DNA from: an uncultured Bdellovibrionales bacterium | GTDB lineage: Bacteria; Bdellovibrionota; Bdellovibrionia; Bdellovibrionales; UBA1609 | Reading direction: 5' to 3' | Assembly: GCA_937980625.1 (NCBI GenBank) | Contig: CALJPJ010000297.1 | Location: 1-5,525, forward strand | Length of the DNA stretch: 5,525 bases | Shown: positions 1 to 5,525 of the stretch, piece by piece | Layout: each line of letters opens with the position of its first letter | How positions within the stretch are numbered: position 1 is the first letter of the stretch | Position numbers and translations under genes: made by a program | Notes under the pieces: generated by a model | Seen by the model: the letters and a program-made list of their open reading frames with translations, nothing else | Told to the model about the DNA's origin: nothing | The model's database searches: none

Positions 1-446
1 GCCCATAAGTAGCGACCTGTTGATATTTTGAAAAAAAAGTTAAATTCATTAGCAGCTAAAGTAAGTTCACGACCAATATGCCTGGAGACGTAGTCAAAGT
101 AGATTAGGTCGCCAATTAAAACAAATATACAAGCAAATAAAATTGTATACAGGACAAAGCCCGCAAAGCTAACCCAGTAGGCTTTTCGAACTTGAGGGAT
201 TGGTAGTAACAGTAATAATGTAGGTACAGCAAAAATTAAGCAGGATATGGAAACATCAAACTTAAAACCCCGAATAAAAGAGATAATTACTTCGCTAAAA
301 GTAAGGTCAAAATGAGATTTATAAACTAAAAATAAACTGAGTCGAGCTAATGTAAGAGTTAATAATAGAGCTAAAAAGGCCACAAATAAGATATGTAAGG
401 TTTTATAGTATTGATGGTTGGGTAATATAAAGCGATGTGGTTTCAT
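1..446 (-). CDS. Partial membrane protein, possibly LTA synthase/phosphoglycerol transferase-like (N-terminal 148 residues)
   Basis: This reading frame stays open from an ATG at 446 to the window edge, so the C-terminus lies outside. An in-frame TAA 24 bp before the ATG makes it the first possible Met; no good Shine-Dalgarno is visible. Three hydrophobic segments stand out: about residues 17-42, 65-82 and 89-112. Between the first two is IRGFKFDVSI (58-67), resembling the G-x-R/K-F-D motif in the membrane part of LTA synthase, MdoB/OpgB-type and related alkaline-phosphatase-superfamily proteins. After the third comes DLIYFDYVSRHIGREL (113-128), also reminiscent of that family. Such proteins transfer phosphoglycerol or similar groups to envelope glycans outside the inner membrane. 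The metal-binding catalytic domain that would prove this is not visible. It starts 36 bp after lptD on the same strand, so co-transcription is likely. Presence of a real gene is fairly certain; the family call is moderate. Confidence 0.6.
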   Translation of the reverse strand, partial: MKPHRFILPNHQYYKTLHILFVAFLALLLTLTLARLSLFLVYKSHFDLTFSEVIISFIRGFKFDVSISCLIFAVPTLLLLLPIPQVRKAYWVSFAGFVLYTILFACIFVLIGDLIYFDYVSRHIGRELTLAANEFNFFFKISTGRYLW

Positions 447-482
447 GTATATAGATATGATATTTTTTTATAGAATTGTCAT
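447..482 (-). other. Short spacer between lptD and the downstream membrane-protein gene
   Basis: These 36 bases separate the lptD TAG stop from the next ATG on the same strand. They are AT-rich and contain no terminator-like hairpin. The spacing favours one transcript through both genes, although an internal promoter cannot be excluded in such AT-rich sequence. Confidence 0.5.
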
Positions 483-2831
483 CTAAAATGATGTTTCAAA
501 TATAAATTTTGGGTCTACTCGTGAGTAAATTTTTTCATTACCAATAGCTTGTCTTTGAGTAAAGACAAGTTGAAAGCATTGGCCAGGAGGTTTAATGATA
601 GCTGTATAGCTCCAAGAGCGAATTTCATCTTTTACGAGTGAGTATTCAAGACTACCGCTAAAGTCTAATGAGCCAGTTCTGAAGCCAGCTCCTATAGATG
701 TAAACTCTGTTCTGTTGGCATGACTGAAGTCATCACTTTCTTTTAGTAGATGTTGATAAGAAAGCTCAAGGTATTTACCAGTGATTGAGCTGGCTCTAAT
801 TTTAGATAAATTATTAAAAGCATTTTCGTATGGGTCATACTCTGAGTTTGATGTAACTTGCAAGTTATTTAGTCGAACTCTGAGACTGCTTCGTAAGCGA
901 GTCCAAGGCTCAGGGGAGCTTTTGCCCACCTCAAAAAAATCATAAGCTTGGGATAGTTTTAAAAAGAAAATTTCGCGATAAAAAGGCTCATTGTCTACCC
1001 ATTCTTTTTGCACAATTCGGTTAGTTAAATTAAAAGAGACTAGTTTTTTTTCTGAAATTCGATCATTATAATCAAATTGTAGTTTGTTTTCGCCAAAAAA
1101 ATCTTCATCGGTAATGGGCTGATTAGTTTGGTCAAAACTTTGTTCTTCAAAATCTCCGAAGAAAATATGTTCAGGCTTTTGAATCATATTCACAGCTGAG
1201 TATTCTATTTCAGGTTCAATAATATGTTTATATAAATTAGAACTCACATCTTGGTTGTTACCATAAACTCTTGAGAAGTATGTACGAATAGAAATTTTGG
1301 GCTCTAAATAGCTTCTTGATGTGGAATTATCAAGTAAGTTGTTAGCGCTGCTATCAAGAGCAAACCTATAAAATGTTTCACGCCAAGTGAGGCTAGAGTT
1401 AACGTCTAAAGCACTGGCGAGCTGAAAAGGGAGAGATAAAGTAGGAGTGAAATCCATTCTTTGCCCAGCGCGAATCAGATCAATTTCTGGATCAAATACA
1501 CCGTTACCTTCTGTGGTTACACGTTTGGGTGTAGTTATAACTTGATTGTCGTTACAAGGGTTTGCTGGTGTGTCATCGCAAATGTCATCAAAATACTTTC
1601 CAGTTCTATGAAATCGAGTGTAATTAAAGTTTAAATTAAATAGTAAGGGAGTATTATTGATCTGATGTTCAATGAGGGAGTAACTAATCTGGGGGAGTTT
1701 GTGTATGGCATTATCATTATTTGCAAATGGATCTTCTTTTAGTAGGTTTTGGTTGAAATTGACAAGTGCACTCAGGTGATGGTTATCAAAATTTTTAGTG
1801 ACTGAAAAATTATTTTGTAAACTCGAATTACCTGGTTCTTCCATATCTTCTGGGAAATCTCGTAAGTACCTGAGGTCTGAAATATAATTGAGCTCAGCTC
1901 TTTGTATGATACCGTATTTTAAATTATATTGATGTATATAGCGAAGAAAGTGTCTGTTTTTTCTGATGGTTGGATCAGATGAGATATCTGTAAAAGAAAA
2001 CCGTCGGTCGTATAATGTCCCCACATTGAGCTGTCCACGTGAGGTTGGGCTCAGCGAGTAACGATACTCTTGTAAAAGTTTTATTCCTCTTTCTTCATAA
2101 ATTTTAGTTGTTGTGGTGGCATCTTGGTGAGGTGATATATTCCAGAAAAATGGTTGTGAAATTGAGATGCCATTTGTTGAACTATGTTCAAAGCTTGGCG
2201 TGAGTAACCCAGTTTGTCGTTTACTTTTTAGCGGAATAATTAGTCCGGGTAGGGCAAAAATTGGGAAATCAAAAATTTTTAAAATGGGTAATTTGATTTT
2301 AGCGTAGCCGCCAATTTCAGCAGTTATCTTTTTACCGTAAATACTCCAAGTGCCTGGGCAATTGGTGCATGTGGTATAAATTGCATTTTCAGCAACATAA
2401 GTGTTTTCATCTATACGTTCAATTAAATCTCCTTGAAAGTTTGTGTTGCCAGCTTGAATGAAACCGCCTTCAATAATTGCCGATTGCTTTTCATAATTAT
2501 AAATTATTTTTTCTGCCTCAACATAAGAGTCAATGTTTTGTAAAATAACATTATTCATAGCAGTTATTTTACCTTCTTTGAAATTAACGATGGCTGAATC
2601 AGCAGCAAAATAATATCCGCTAAAAATAATTTTAACATTTCCATTAAGGTTAATAATTTGGTTGTTATGACTATGAACTAAATCGTCGGCATTTAACGTT
2701 ATATCAGATTTAGTAATGACTTTAGCTTTTGCTATTGAGCTCCAACAGGCAAAAAATATTATAAAAAAACAAGGCATAACTGCAAGGAGAGCGTAGTAGT
2801 GACTAAAGGTTTTTTTACAAATATTCATCAT
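483..2831 (-). CDS. lptD: LPS-assembly outer-membrane protein LptD (OstA/Imp)
   Basis: LptD is the beta-barrel of the LptDE translocon, which inserts lipopolysaccharide into the outer leaflet of the outer membrane. The 782 residues are close to the E. coli length (784). Residues 1-37 form a signal peptide (KK, a long hydrophobic core, then AKA before the likely cut). Residues about 40-150 are the periplasmic OstA/LptA-like jellyroll domain. The family hallmark region follows at about 187-260: FDFPIFALPGLIIPLKSKR, then TGLLTP, PFFWNISPHQDAT and the RG...EYRY stretch. The rest is barrel, with HIIEPEIEYS at 536-545 and a terminal Phe as expected for a BAM substrate. Mature-protein cysteines are 155, 158, 418, 426 and 752, an unusual layout compared with E. 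coli. Two adjacent ATGs (2831, 2828) can start it; neither has a clear Shine-Dalgarno. The partner LptE is not in the window. Confidence 0.95.
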   Translation of the reverse strand: MMNICKKTFSHYYALLAVMPCFFIIFFACWSSIAKAKVITKSDITLNADDLVHSHNNQIINLNGNVKIIFSGYYFAADSAIVNFKEGKITAMNNVILQNIDSYVEAEKIIYNYEKQSAIIEGGFIQAGNTNFQGDLIERIDENTYVAENAIYTTCTNCPGTWSIYGKKITAEIGGYAKIKLPILKIFDFPIFALPGLIIPLKSKRQTGLLTPSFEHSSTNGISISQPFFWNISPHQDATTTTKIYEERGIKLLQEYRYSLSPTSRGQLNVGTLYDRRFSFTDISSDPTIRKNRHFLRYIHQYNLKYGIIQRAELNYISDLRYLRDFPEDMEEPGNSSLQNNFSVTKNFDNHHLSALVNFNQNLLKEDPFANNDNAIHKLPQISYSLIEHQINNTPLLFNLNFNYTRFHRTGKYFDDICDDTPANPCNDNQVITTPKRVTTEGNGVFDPEIDLIRAGQRMDFTPTLSLPFQLASALDVNSSLTWRETFYRFALDSSANNLLDNSTSRSYLEPKISIRTYFSRVYGNNQDVSSNLYKHIIEPEIEYSAVNMIQKPEHIFFGDFEEQSFDQTNQPITDEDFFGENKLQFDYNDRISEKKLVSFNLTNRIVQKEWVDNEPFYREIFFLKLSQAYDFFEVGKSSPEPWTRLRSSLRVRLNNLQVTSNSEYDPYENAFNNLSKIRASSITGKYLELSYQHLLKESDDFSHANRTEFTSIGAGFRTGSLDFSGSLEYSLVKDEIRSWSYTAIIKPPGQCFQLVFTQRQAIGNEKIYSRVDPKFIFETSF

Positions 2832-2939
2832 GGACTATAAGACTAAAGTTATAATCCGCTGATGACAAGACTCTTAGTGACGATGTTTTAGTCCGAAGTG
2901 CTAGTTTTATCTACTGTTTAGAGACAATTGGATCGTGTT

Positions 2940-2959
2940 TGTTATACTATATATATAAT
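2940..2959 (+). promoter_or_regulatory. Probable promoter -10 elements for the STAS gene
   Basis: TGTTATACT at 2940-2948 fits an extended -10 (TGn followed by TATACT), and a perfect TATAAT lies at 2954-2959. Either would place the transcription start a short distance before the ribosome binding site at 2974. Neither has a convincing -35 at 16-18 bp, which fits extended -10 use for the first. The alternating TATATATA between them makes the exact element uncertain. Confidence 0.45.
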
Positions 2960-2972
2960 TAAAATCCACAAT

Positions 2973-2977
2973 TGAGG
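2973..2977 (+). promoter_or_regulatory. Shine-Dalgarno TGAGG that fixes the STAS start
   Basis: TGAGG ends 6 nt before the ATG at 2984, which is ideal spacing. It overlaps a possible in-frame TTG start at 2972, so the TTG would destroy its own binding site. The ATG is therefore preferred, removing four residues from the longest possible reading. Confidence 0.7.
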
Positions 2978-2983
2978 CCGAGC

Positions 2984-3382
2984 ATGAAAGCAAAAATATT
3001 AAAAAATGAGCATTATATTTTAGTCGACCTTTCTGGTCACATAAACTACGAAAGTCTAGATGAGTTAAAGCAAATTTGTCATACAAACTTTAAAGGGCAG
3101 CGCTTAGTTTTTAATTTAGAAAAATTAAAATTTGTTGGTTCATCTGGCATTACTGATTTTGTTGGCTTACTTAAAAGTGTTGGGTCTGACAAGTTGCATA
3201 TTTGTTCAGCACAAGCAGAGTTTTACAAAGTATTTGAGTCTCAGCAACTTCAAGCGAGCTCTTATCACAATAATTCACTTGAGGCCCATAACCATATAGA
3301 GTCTATGCGTCATATTCATGGTCAATTAAACATACCGGCAGATTTTGTTAATGGGCCAGTGGATAAAAAAGAGACTACCTAA
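2984..3382 (+). CDS. STAS-domain protein (anti-sigma-factor-antagonist-like)
   Basis: This 132-residue protein is mostly one STAS domain. Residues 2-20 give the opening strands (ending YILVDLSGHI), 22-32 a helix, and 41-66 the signature strand-turn-helix LVFNLEKLKFVGSSGITDF. In SpoIIAA and RsbV the turn reads D-S-S/T-G-L and its first Ser is phosphorylated by a partner kinase. Here it is G52-S53-S54-G55-I56: the candidate Ser53 is kept but the preceding Asp is Gly. YKVFESQQL (81-89) matches the final STAS helix. The tail, about 91-132, has five His between 95 and 112 and then a charged end. No anti-sigma/kinase (HATPase) or PP2C phosphatase gene is adjacent, so the partner is unknown. It may belong to a stress, signalling or transport-related STAS group. 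The fold is well supported, the role is not. Confidence 0.8.
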   Translation: MKAKILKNEHYILVDLSGHINYESLDELKQICHTNFKGQRLVFNLEKLKFVGSSGITDFVGLLKSVGSDKLHICSAQAEFYKVFESQQLQASSYHNNSLEAHNHIESMRHIHGQLNIPADFVNGPVDKKETT

Positions 3383-3391
3383 AGTCTCTTT
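3368..3391. terminator. Bidirectional terminator hairpin spanning both stop codons
   Basis: A perfect 9-bp stem, AAAGAGACT (3368-3376) with AGTCTCTTT (3383-3391), closes a 6-nt loop. On the minus strand the stem runs into a six-T tract, the form of a Rho-independent terminator for the coiled-coil gene. On the plus strand the stem ends in TTT but then reads CAATTTC, so termination of the STAS transcript should be weaker. The TAA of the STAS gene (3380-3382) lies in the loop, and the stop of the coiled-coil gene (3375-3377) lies at the stem-loop junction. Confidence 0.7.
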
Positions 3392-4574
3392 CAATTTCAA
3401 AAATCAAATTTTCAATTTTATCAATGGTGGCCTTATTTGACTCATCAGACGAACTGTTAGTAAGAATATTTTTATCTCGTAAGTCTTTTAATGACTGTAT
3501 AGTAGATCTATAGGTGTTCATTTCTTGACTTAGGCGTCTGTTAATTTTTTGTAATGATGAGGTTTTAGCTTGTTCTTTTTCAAATTTTTTCTGTAGGCTA
3601 GCAAAAAACATTTGTGTATTTTCAAGCTGCTCTTTTAGCTCATTTTGCTCTTGGGTAGAAAAAGCTATATGTTCACTGATGTCATTGACTTGAGTTTTTA
3701 GGTCAAGATTTTCTATTTTTAATCTTTTTAATTCAGTACGATAATCAGACCTTTCCTTGTTTTGGTCATTTATTGCTAATTGTAGTTCATCTATTTTACT
3801 TTGGTGTTTTCGTTCTGAGGAAATTTTATAGTTTTTCAAGTTAACTAGCTCATTATCTTTAGCCTCTATATTTTGCTTATGATTTTCGAGCTGTTTTTCA
3901 AGCTTATTAATTCTATTAGAGTCTTCGTCAAATTGCTTGAGTAAGTTTTCTTTTTCATCAGAAAAAGAGTTGGCCTGGTCTTGTATATAGCTAGTCAGTG
4001 ACAAGAGCTTTCCTTTTAAAACCTTATTTTCTCCTTTGAACTCAGAGTTAAGGTGCTTGGTGTTATTGTAACTTTGCTTTAAAGTCATAATTAGCGGAGA
4101 TATATTGTTTTTGTACTTAATTAGTGATTTTAGTCTCATTGAAAGCTTGTTTATTTTTTCAATAGAACTTTGTTTCAAGCTTTGGTGGTCTTGAAAGAGT
4201 TTAGTGTACTCAAAGTCTATAGCTTTATGTTTTGCAAGAATATCTAAGTAAGATTTATTTTTATTTTTAGCTTCTTGAGTCGCCCTATCAGCCTTTTCCT
4301 TTAGGATAAAAACCTCATCTTTTAAAACTTCATAATGGTGTTTAAACTTTTTAACTTTGCTGTCTTGTTCATCTTGTAGGTTTTCTAAGTGAGAAAGGCG
4401 CCTTAGACTTACAGAAAGTCTAGACATAAGCTCTTCGTTTTGTTGAACTAAGGTCTCTACAGCATTTGATCTAAGTACGTGATCTGGCAAGTGGCTTAAG
4501 TCGTGTGACTTTGGTAGTTCGTTTGGTAATGCAATGTCTTGCGACTTTGGCTTTTTATTTATGACTTCATCCAT
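3375..4574 (-). CDS. Long coiled-coil protein of unknown function
   Basis: From the preferred ATG at 4574 this encodes 399 residues. The first 40 or so are polar and proline/histidine-containing (LPNELPKSHDLSHLPDHV at about 16-33). From about residue 40 to 370 the sequence is dominated by Leu/Ile at heptad spacing among Lys, Glu, Gln and Asn, as in a long, possibly interrupted, coiled coil. A Ser-rich linker (about 371-380, NILTNSSSDE) precedes a short helical end, IDKIENLIFEIERDFR. No enzymatic motif, signal peptide or membrane segment is visible with this start, so it is probably a cytoplasmic structural or scaffolding protein. A TTG at 4628 would add 18 hydrophobic residues, but the ATG has AGGGA at ideal distance. 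It overlaps the convergent STAS gene by 8 bp. Resemblance to SMC, myosin or tropomyosin families would be compositional only. Confidence 0.85.
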   Translation of the reverse strand: MDEVINKKPKSQDIALPNELPKSHDLSHLPDHVLRSNAVETLVQQNEELMSRLSVSLRRLSHLENLQDEQDSKVKKFKHHYEVLKDEVFILKEKADRATQEAKNKNKSYLDILAKHKAIDFEYTKLFQDHQSLKQSSIEKINKLSMRLKSLIKYKNNISPLIMTLKQSYNNTKHLNSEFKGENKVLKGKLLSLTSYIQDQANSFSDEKENLLKQFDEDSNRINKLEKQLENHKQNIEAKDNELVNLKNYKISSERKHQSKIDELQLAINDQNKERSDYRTELKRLKIENLDLKTQVNDISEHIAFSTQEQNELKEQLENTQMFFASLQKKFEKEQAKTSSLQKINRRLSQEMNTYRSTIQSLKDLRDKNILTNSSSDESNKATIDKIENLIFEIERDFR

Positions 4575-4579
4575 GAATG

Positions 4580-4584
4580 TCCCT
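4580..4584 (-). promoter_or_regulatory. Shine-Dalgarno AGGGA that fixes the coiled-coil gene start
   Basis: Read on the minus strand, AGGGA leaves 5 nt before the ATG at 4574. No comparable site precedes the in-frame TTG at 4628. This favours the shorter, 399-residue protein. Confidence 0.6.
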
Positions 4585-4608
4585 ATTTTAGCGGTTAGTA
4601 CCAATATT

Positions 4609-4638
4609 ATTGTCTCAAAGAGAATCAATGTCTGTCAA
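4609..4638 (-). promoter_or_regulatory. Candidate sigma-70-type promoter of the coiled-coil gene
   Basis: On the minus strand a consensus -35, TTGACA (4638-4633), is followed after 18 bp by GACAAT (4614-4609), which matches four of six -10 positions including the conserved A and final T. Transcription would begin near 4602, about 28 nt before the ATG at 4574 and downstream of the TTG at 4628. If this promoter is used, that TTG cannot be the start codon. Confidence 0.5.
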
Positions 4639-4657
4639 AAATTGAAAAAGGTTATGT

Positions 4658-4680
4658 GCGCGCCGCGTAATTACTTAAGT
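4658..4680. promoter_or_regulatory. Cluster of short palindromes in the divergent region, possible operator
   Basis: Three exact palindromes lie within 23 bp: GCGCGC (4658-4663), GTAATTAC (4667-4674) and ACTTAAGT (4673-4680), the last two overlapping by two bases. The site sits just upstream of the candidate promoter of the leftward gene and about 30 bp before the rightward gene. A dimeric regulator could bind here, but short palindromes also arise by chance. Confidence 0.3.
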
Positions 4681-4708
4681 CCAGCCATAGGCATGACGAT
4701 AGGCTAGT

Positions 4709-5281
4709 ATGGGTGCAAAAAATATATATGAGAACTTGAAAGAGTCACGTGAACAAGAGATTAAGCAGAAGATTGATCTTAAGTTGAAAGTAAAAACTCG
4801 AACATTAAAGGCTAATGAGTCGTTAAAAACTGCTGTTTTGACTTCTTTAGTTGATAGTAAATATGAAGAGTGTGAGAGTTTGTTAGTTAATTATACTGAT
4901 AATTTTACACAATTTATTGATTTTCAAGTGCGAGTTGAACCATATATTCAACACTGTATCAACTTAGTGAGATCCATTCAGGTTAAAAGAAATTTTCCAA
5001 AAGTAACTTCAATGCCAATTATTAAGCAACAAGAGCTTATGGACAGAGTGTTTGACGATTTTAATGAATTAAGACTTTATCTAGTTAGAGTTGAAGCCAT
5101 GCATACCGAGGTTATTTGTAAAGACATTTTATCGATGAAAATATTGATCAGAACTGTGTTTATCTGTGCTATGATATTTACCGTTGTATTAGCTTTAATT
5201 AATATAGGCTCCTCAGGTTTAACCTTTATAAATCATGCTATTGGCGAACTTTCACAGATGTTTACGAACTTAATATTGTAG
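4709..5281 (+). CDS. Hypothetical protein with a single C-terminal membrane segment
   Basis: I do not recognise this 190-residue protein. Residues 1-40 are highly charged (Lys/Glu-rich, probably helical). Residues 41-143 look alpha-helical with regularly spaced Leu/Val and scattered Cys (54, 83, 137). One strongly hydrophobic stretch (about 145-167, ILIRTVFICAMIFTVVLALI) is followed by a 20-odd residue amphipathic tail ending in LIL. With no N-terminal signal it would resemble a tail-anchored inner-membrane protein whose helical body is cytoplasmic; the topology is inferred. ATG 4709 is the first possible Met because an in-frame TAG lies at 4700-4702. The Shine-Dalgarno is weak (AGG at 4701-4703). 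It is divergent from the coiled-coil gene and convergent with the DsbA-like gene. Confidence 0.75.
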   Translation: MGAKNIYENLKESREQEIKQKIDLKLKVKTRTLKANESLKTAVLTSLVDSKYEECESLLVNYTDNFTQFIDFQVRVEPYIQHCINLVRSIQVKRNFPKVTSMPIIKQQELMDRVFDDFNELRLYLVRVEAMHTEVICKDILSMKILIRTVFICAMIFTVVLALINIGSSGLTFINHAIGELSQMFTNLIL

Positions 5282-5308
5282 TTTCGGATAATCTTATACT
5301 TATGTTTT

Positions 5309-5337
5309 AACTATAGCTTAAAAATACTTTAATAGTT
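5309..5337 (+). terminator. Weak terminator-like inverted repeat after the membrane-protein gene
   Basis: AACTAT (5309-5314) and ATAGTT (5332-5337) can pair around a 17-nt loop, followed by further T residues. The stem is short and AT-rich, so termination is doubtful. A second weak pair, AGCTTA (5315-5320) and TAAGCT (5346-5351), is followed by four T residues. The remaining bases of the 61-bp convergent gap 5282-5342 show nothing else. Confidence 0.2.
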
Positions 5338-5342
5338 TTAAC

Positions 5343-5525
5343 TTATAAGCTTTTTAAGACCTCAGCTCGTGCTTTTTTTAGCACAGGTAAGAACTGCCCA
5401 GCAGGTAAAACCTTTCCATTCATAAAGATTTTAGGTGTGCCTTTCACTCCAACTTTGACAGCTAGCTCAGTTTGTTTTTTGATAGCTTGATGGGTTTCAG
5501 CTGAGTCCATGCAGCTAATCAACTG
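5343..5525 (-). CDS. DsbA-like thioredoxin-fold protein, C-terminal fragment
   Basis: Sixty codons and a TAA are visible; the gene begins beyond the right edge. The fragment reads C-M-D-S-A-E-T-H near its start, then a helix (QAIKKQTELAVKVGV), then GTPKIFMNGKVLPAG, and ends in a helix rich in Lys. The G-T-P holds the cis-proline facing the active site in DsbA/thioredoxin folds, and the strand with FMNG is the usual DsbA-family follow-on (TPT-F-NG). Family members oxidise or isomerise disulfides, normally in the periplasm. The CxxC and any signal peptide are outside, so it could be a free DsbA-like protein, a DsbC/G-like form, or the thioredoxin part of a VKOR fusion. The fold assignment is good, the exact role open. 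Confidence 0.75.
   Translation of the reverse strand, partial: QLISCMDSAETHQAIKKQTELAVKVGVKGTPKIFMNGKVLPAGQFLPVLKKARAEVLKSL

Larger units (their letters stand above)
2832..2983. promoter_or_regulatory. Divergent promoter region between lptD and the STAS gene
   Basis: This 152-bp gene-free stretch must carry the promoters of both divergent genes. For lptD (minus) the best -10-like hexamer is TATAAC, read on the minus strand at 2853-2848, with only a poor -35 partner. A 7-bp inverted repeat, GACTAAA (2841-2847) and TTTAGTC (2887-2893), flanks the middle of the lptD-proximal half and could be a protein-binding site, though 7 bp may be chance. The STAS-proximal end is strongly AT-rich with good -10 elements. 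No small ORF or RNA gene is recognisable. Confidence 0.5.
4575..4708. other. Divergent intergenic region between coiled-coil and membrane-protein genes
   Basis: This 134-bp stretch holds the promoter and palindromes listed separately. Close to the rightward gene, ATAGGC occurs twice (4687-4692 and 4699-4704), and AGCC (4683-4686) can pair with GGCT (4702-4705) over its weak ribosome binding site. No clear -35/-10 pair for the rightward gene is visible. Confidence 0.4.

Noticed and set aside
2739..2750. Possible lipobox around Cys29 of LptD (F-F-A-C)
   Set aside because: Position -3 is Phe rather than Leu/Val and -2 is also Phe, so it does not fit a lipobox; LptD is a barrel protein with an ordinary signal peptide, and AKA at 35-37 offers a standard cut site.
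2943..2960. TATATATATAAT run as a microsatellite repeat
   Set aside because: Too short to be a meaningful repeat and better explained as promoter -10 sequence in an AT-rich genome.
2972..2983. TTG start at 2972 for the STAS protein
   Set aside because: The TTG overlaps the TGAGG ribosome binding site that is ideally placed for the ATG at 2984.
4575..4628. TTG start at 4628 giving the coiled-coil protein an 18-residue hydrophobic N-terminus that looks like a membrane anchor
   Set aside because: No Shine-Dalgarno precedes it, a candidate promoter (TTGACA-18-GACAAT) would start transcription downstream of it, and the ATG at 4574 has AGGGA at good spacing.
5370..5385. GTGC...GCAC hairpin with a T run inside the DsbA-like gene, terminator-like
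   Set aside because: Only a 4-bp stem, located inside a well-conserved coding region upstream of the stop codon and explained by the Val-Leu-Lys-Lys-Ala codons.
1..5525. Search for tRNA or rRNA genes, insertion sequences, CRISPR arrays and phage genes
   Set aside because: No cloverleaf-like segment, transposase motif, terminal inverted repeat or regularly spaced repeat was seen; almost all sequence is accounted for by genes and short intergenic regions.

Overview
The window is AT-rich (roughly one third G+C by eye) chromosomal DNA from a Gram-negative bacterium. The clearest evidence is a full-length LptD, the outer-membrane LPS translocon. The gene order differs from the familiar gammaproteobacterial surA-pdxA-rsmA setting of lptD. 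Low G+C, lptD beside a possible LTA-synthase-like gene, a lone STAS protein and lineage-specific coiled-coil genes would suit a Bdellovibrionota/Bacteriovorax-like or other deep-branching proteobacterium. That assignment is a weak inference.

Layout, left to right. Positions 1-446 (minus) hold the N-terminal 148 residues of a polytopic membrane protein resembling the membrane part of LTA-synthase/phosphoglycerol-transferase family sulfatases; its catalytic domain lies outside. Positions 483-2831 (minus) hold lptD, 36 bp upstream and co-directional, so the two probably form an envelope operon read leftward. A 152-bp divergent intergenic region (2832-2983) separates lptD from a small STAS-domain gene (2984-3382, plus). 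That gene converges with, and overlaps by 8 bp, a long coiled-coil gene (3375-4574, minus). A perfect 9-bp stem hairpin covers both stop codons and looks like a shared terminator. A second divergent region (4575-4708) with a cluster of short palindromes leads to a 190-residue protein with one C-terminal membrane segment (4709-5281, plus). The last 183 bases (5343-5525, minus) are the C-terminal 60 residues of a DsbA-like thioredoxin-fold protein.

Functional themes: envelope biogenesis (LptD, a putative polyol/phospho-group transferase) and periplasmic oxidative folding (DsbA-like), which LptD would need if its cysteines form disulfides. The three middle genes (STAS, coiled coil, tail-anchored membrane protein) have no recognisable pathway, and I cannot show that they work together. 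I saw no mobile element, CRISPR array, tRNA or rRNA. Nothing here proves a new system. The most distinctive items are the unusual cysteine layout of LptD, the shared terminator across overlapping stop codons, and the unassigned coiled-coil/membrane-protein pair.
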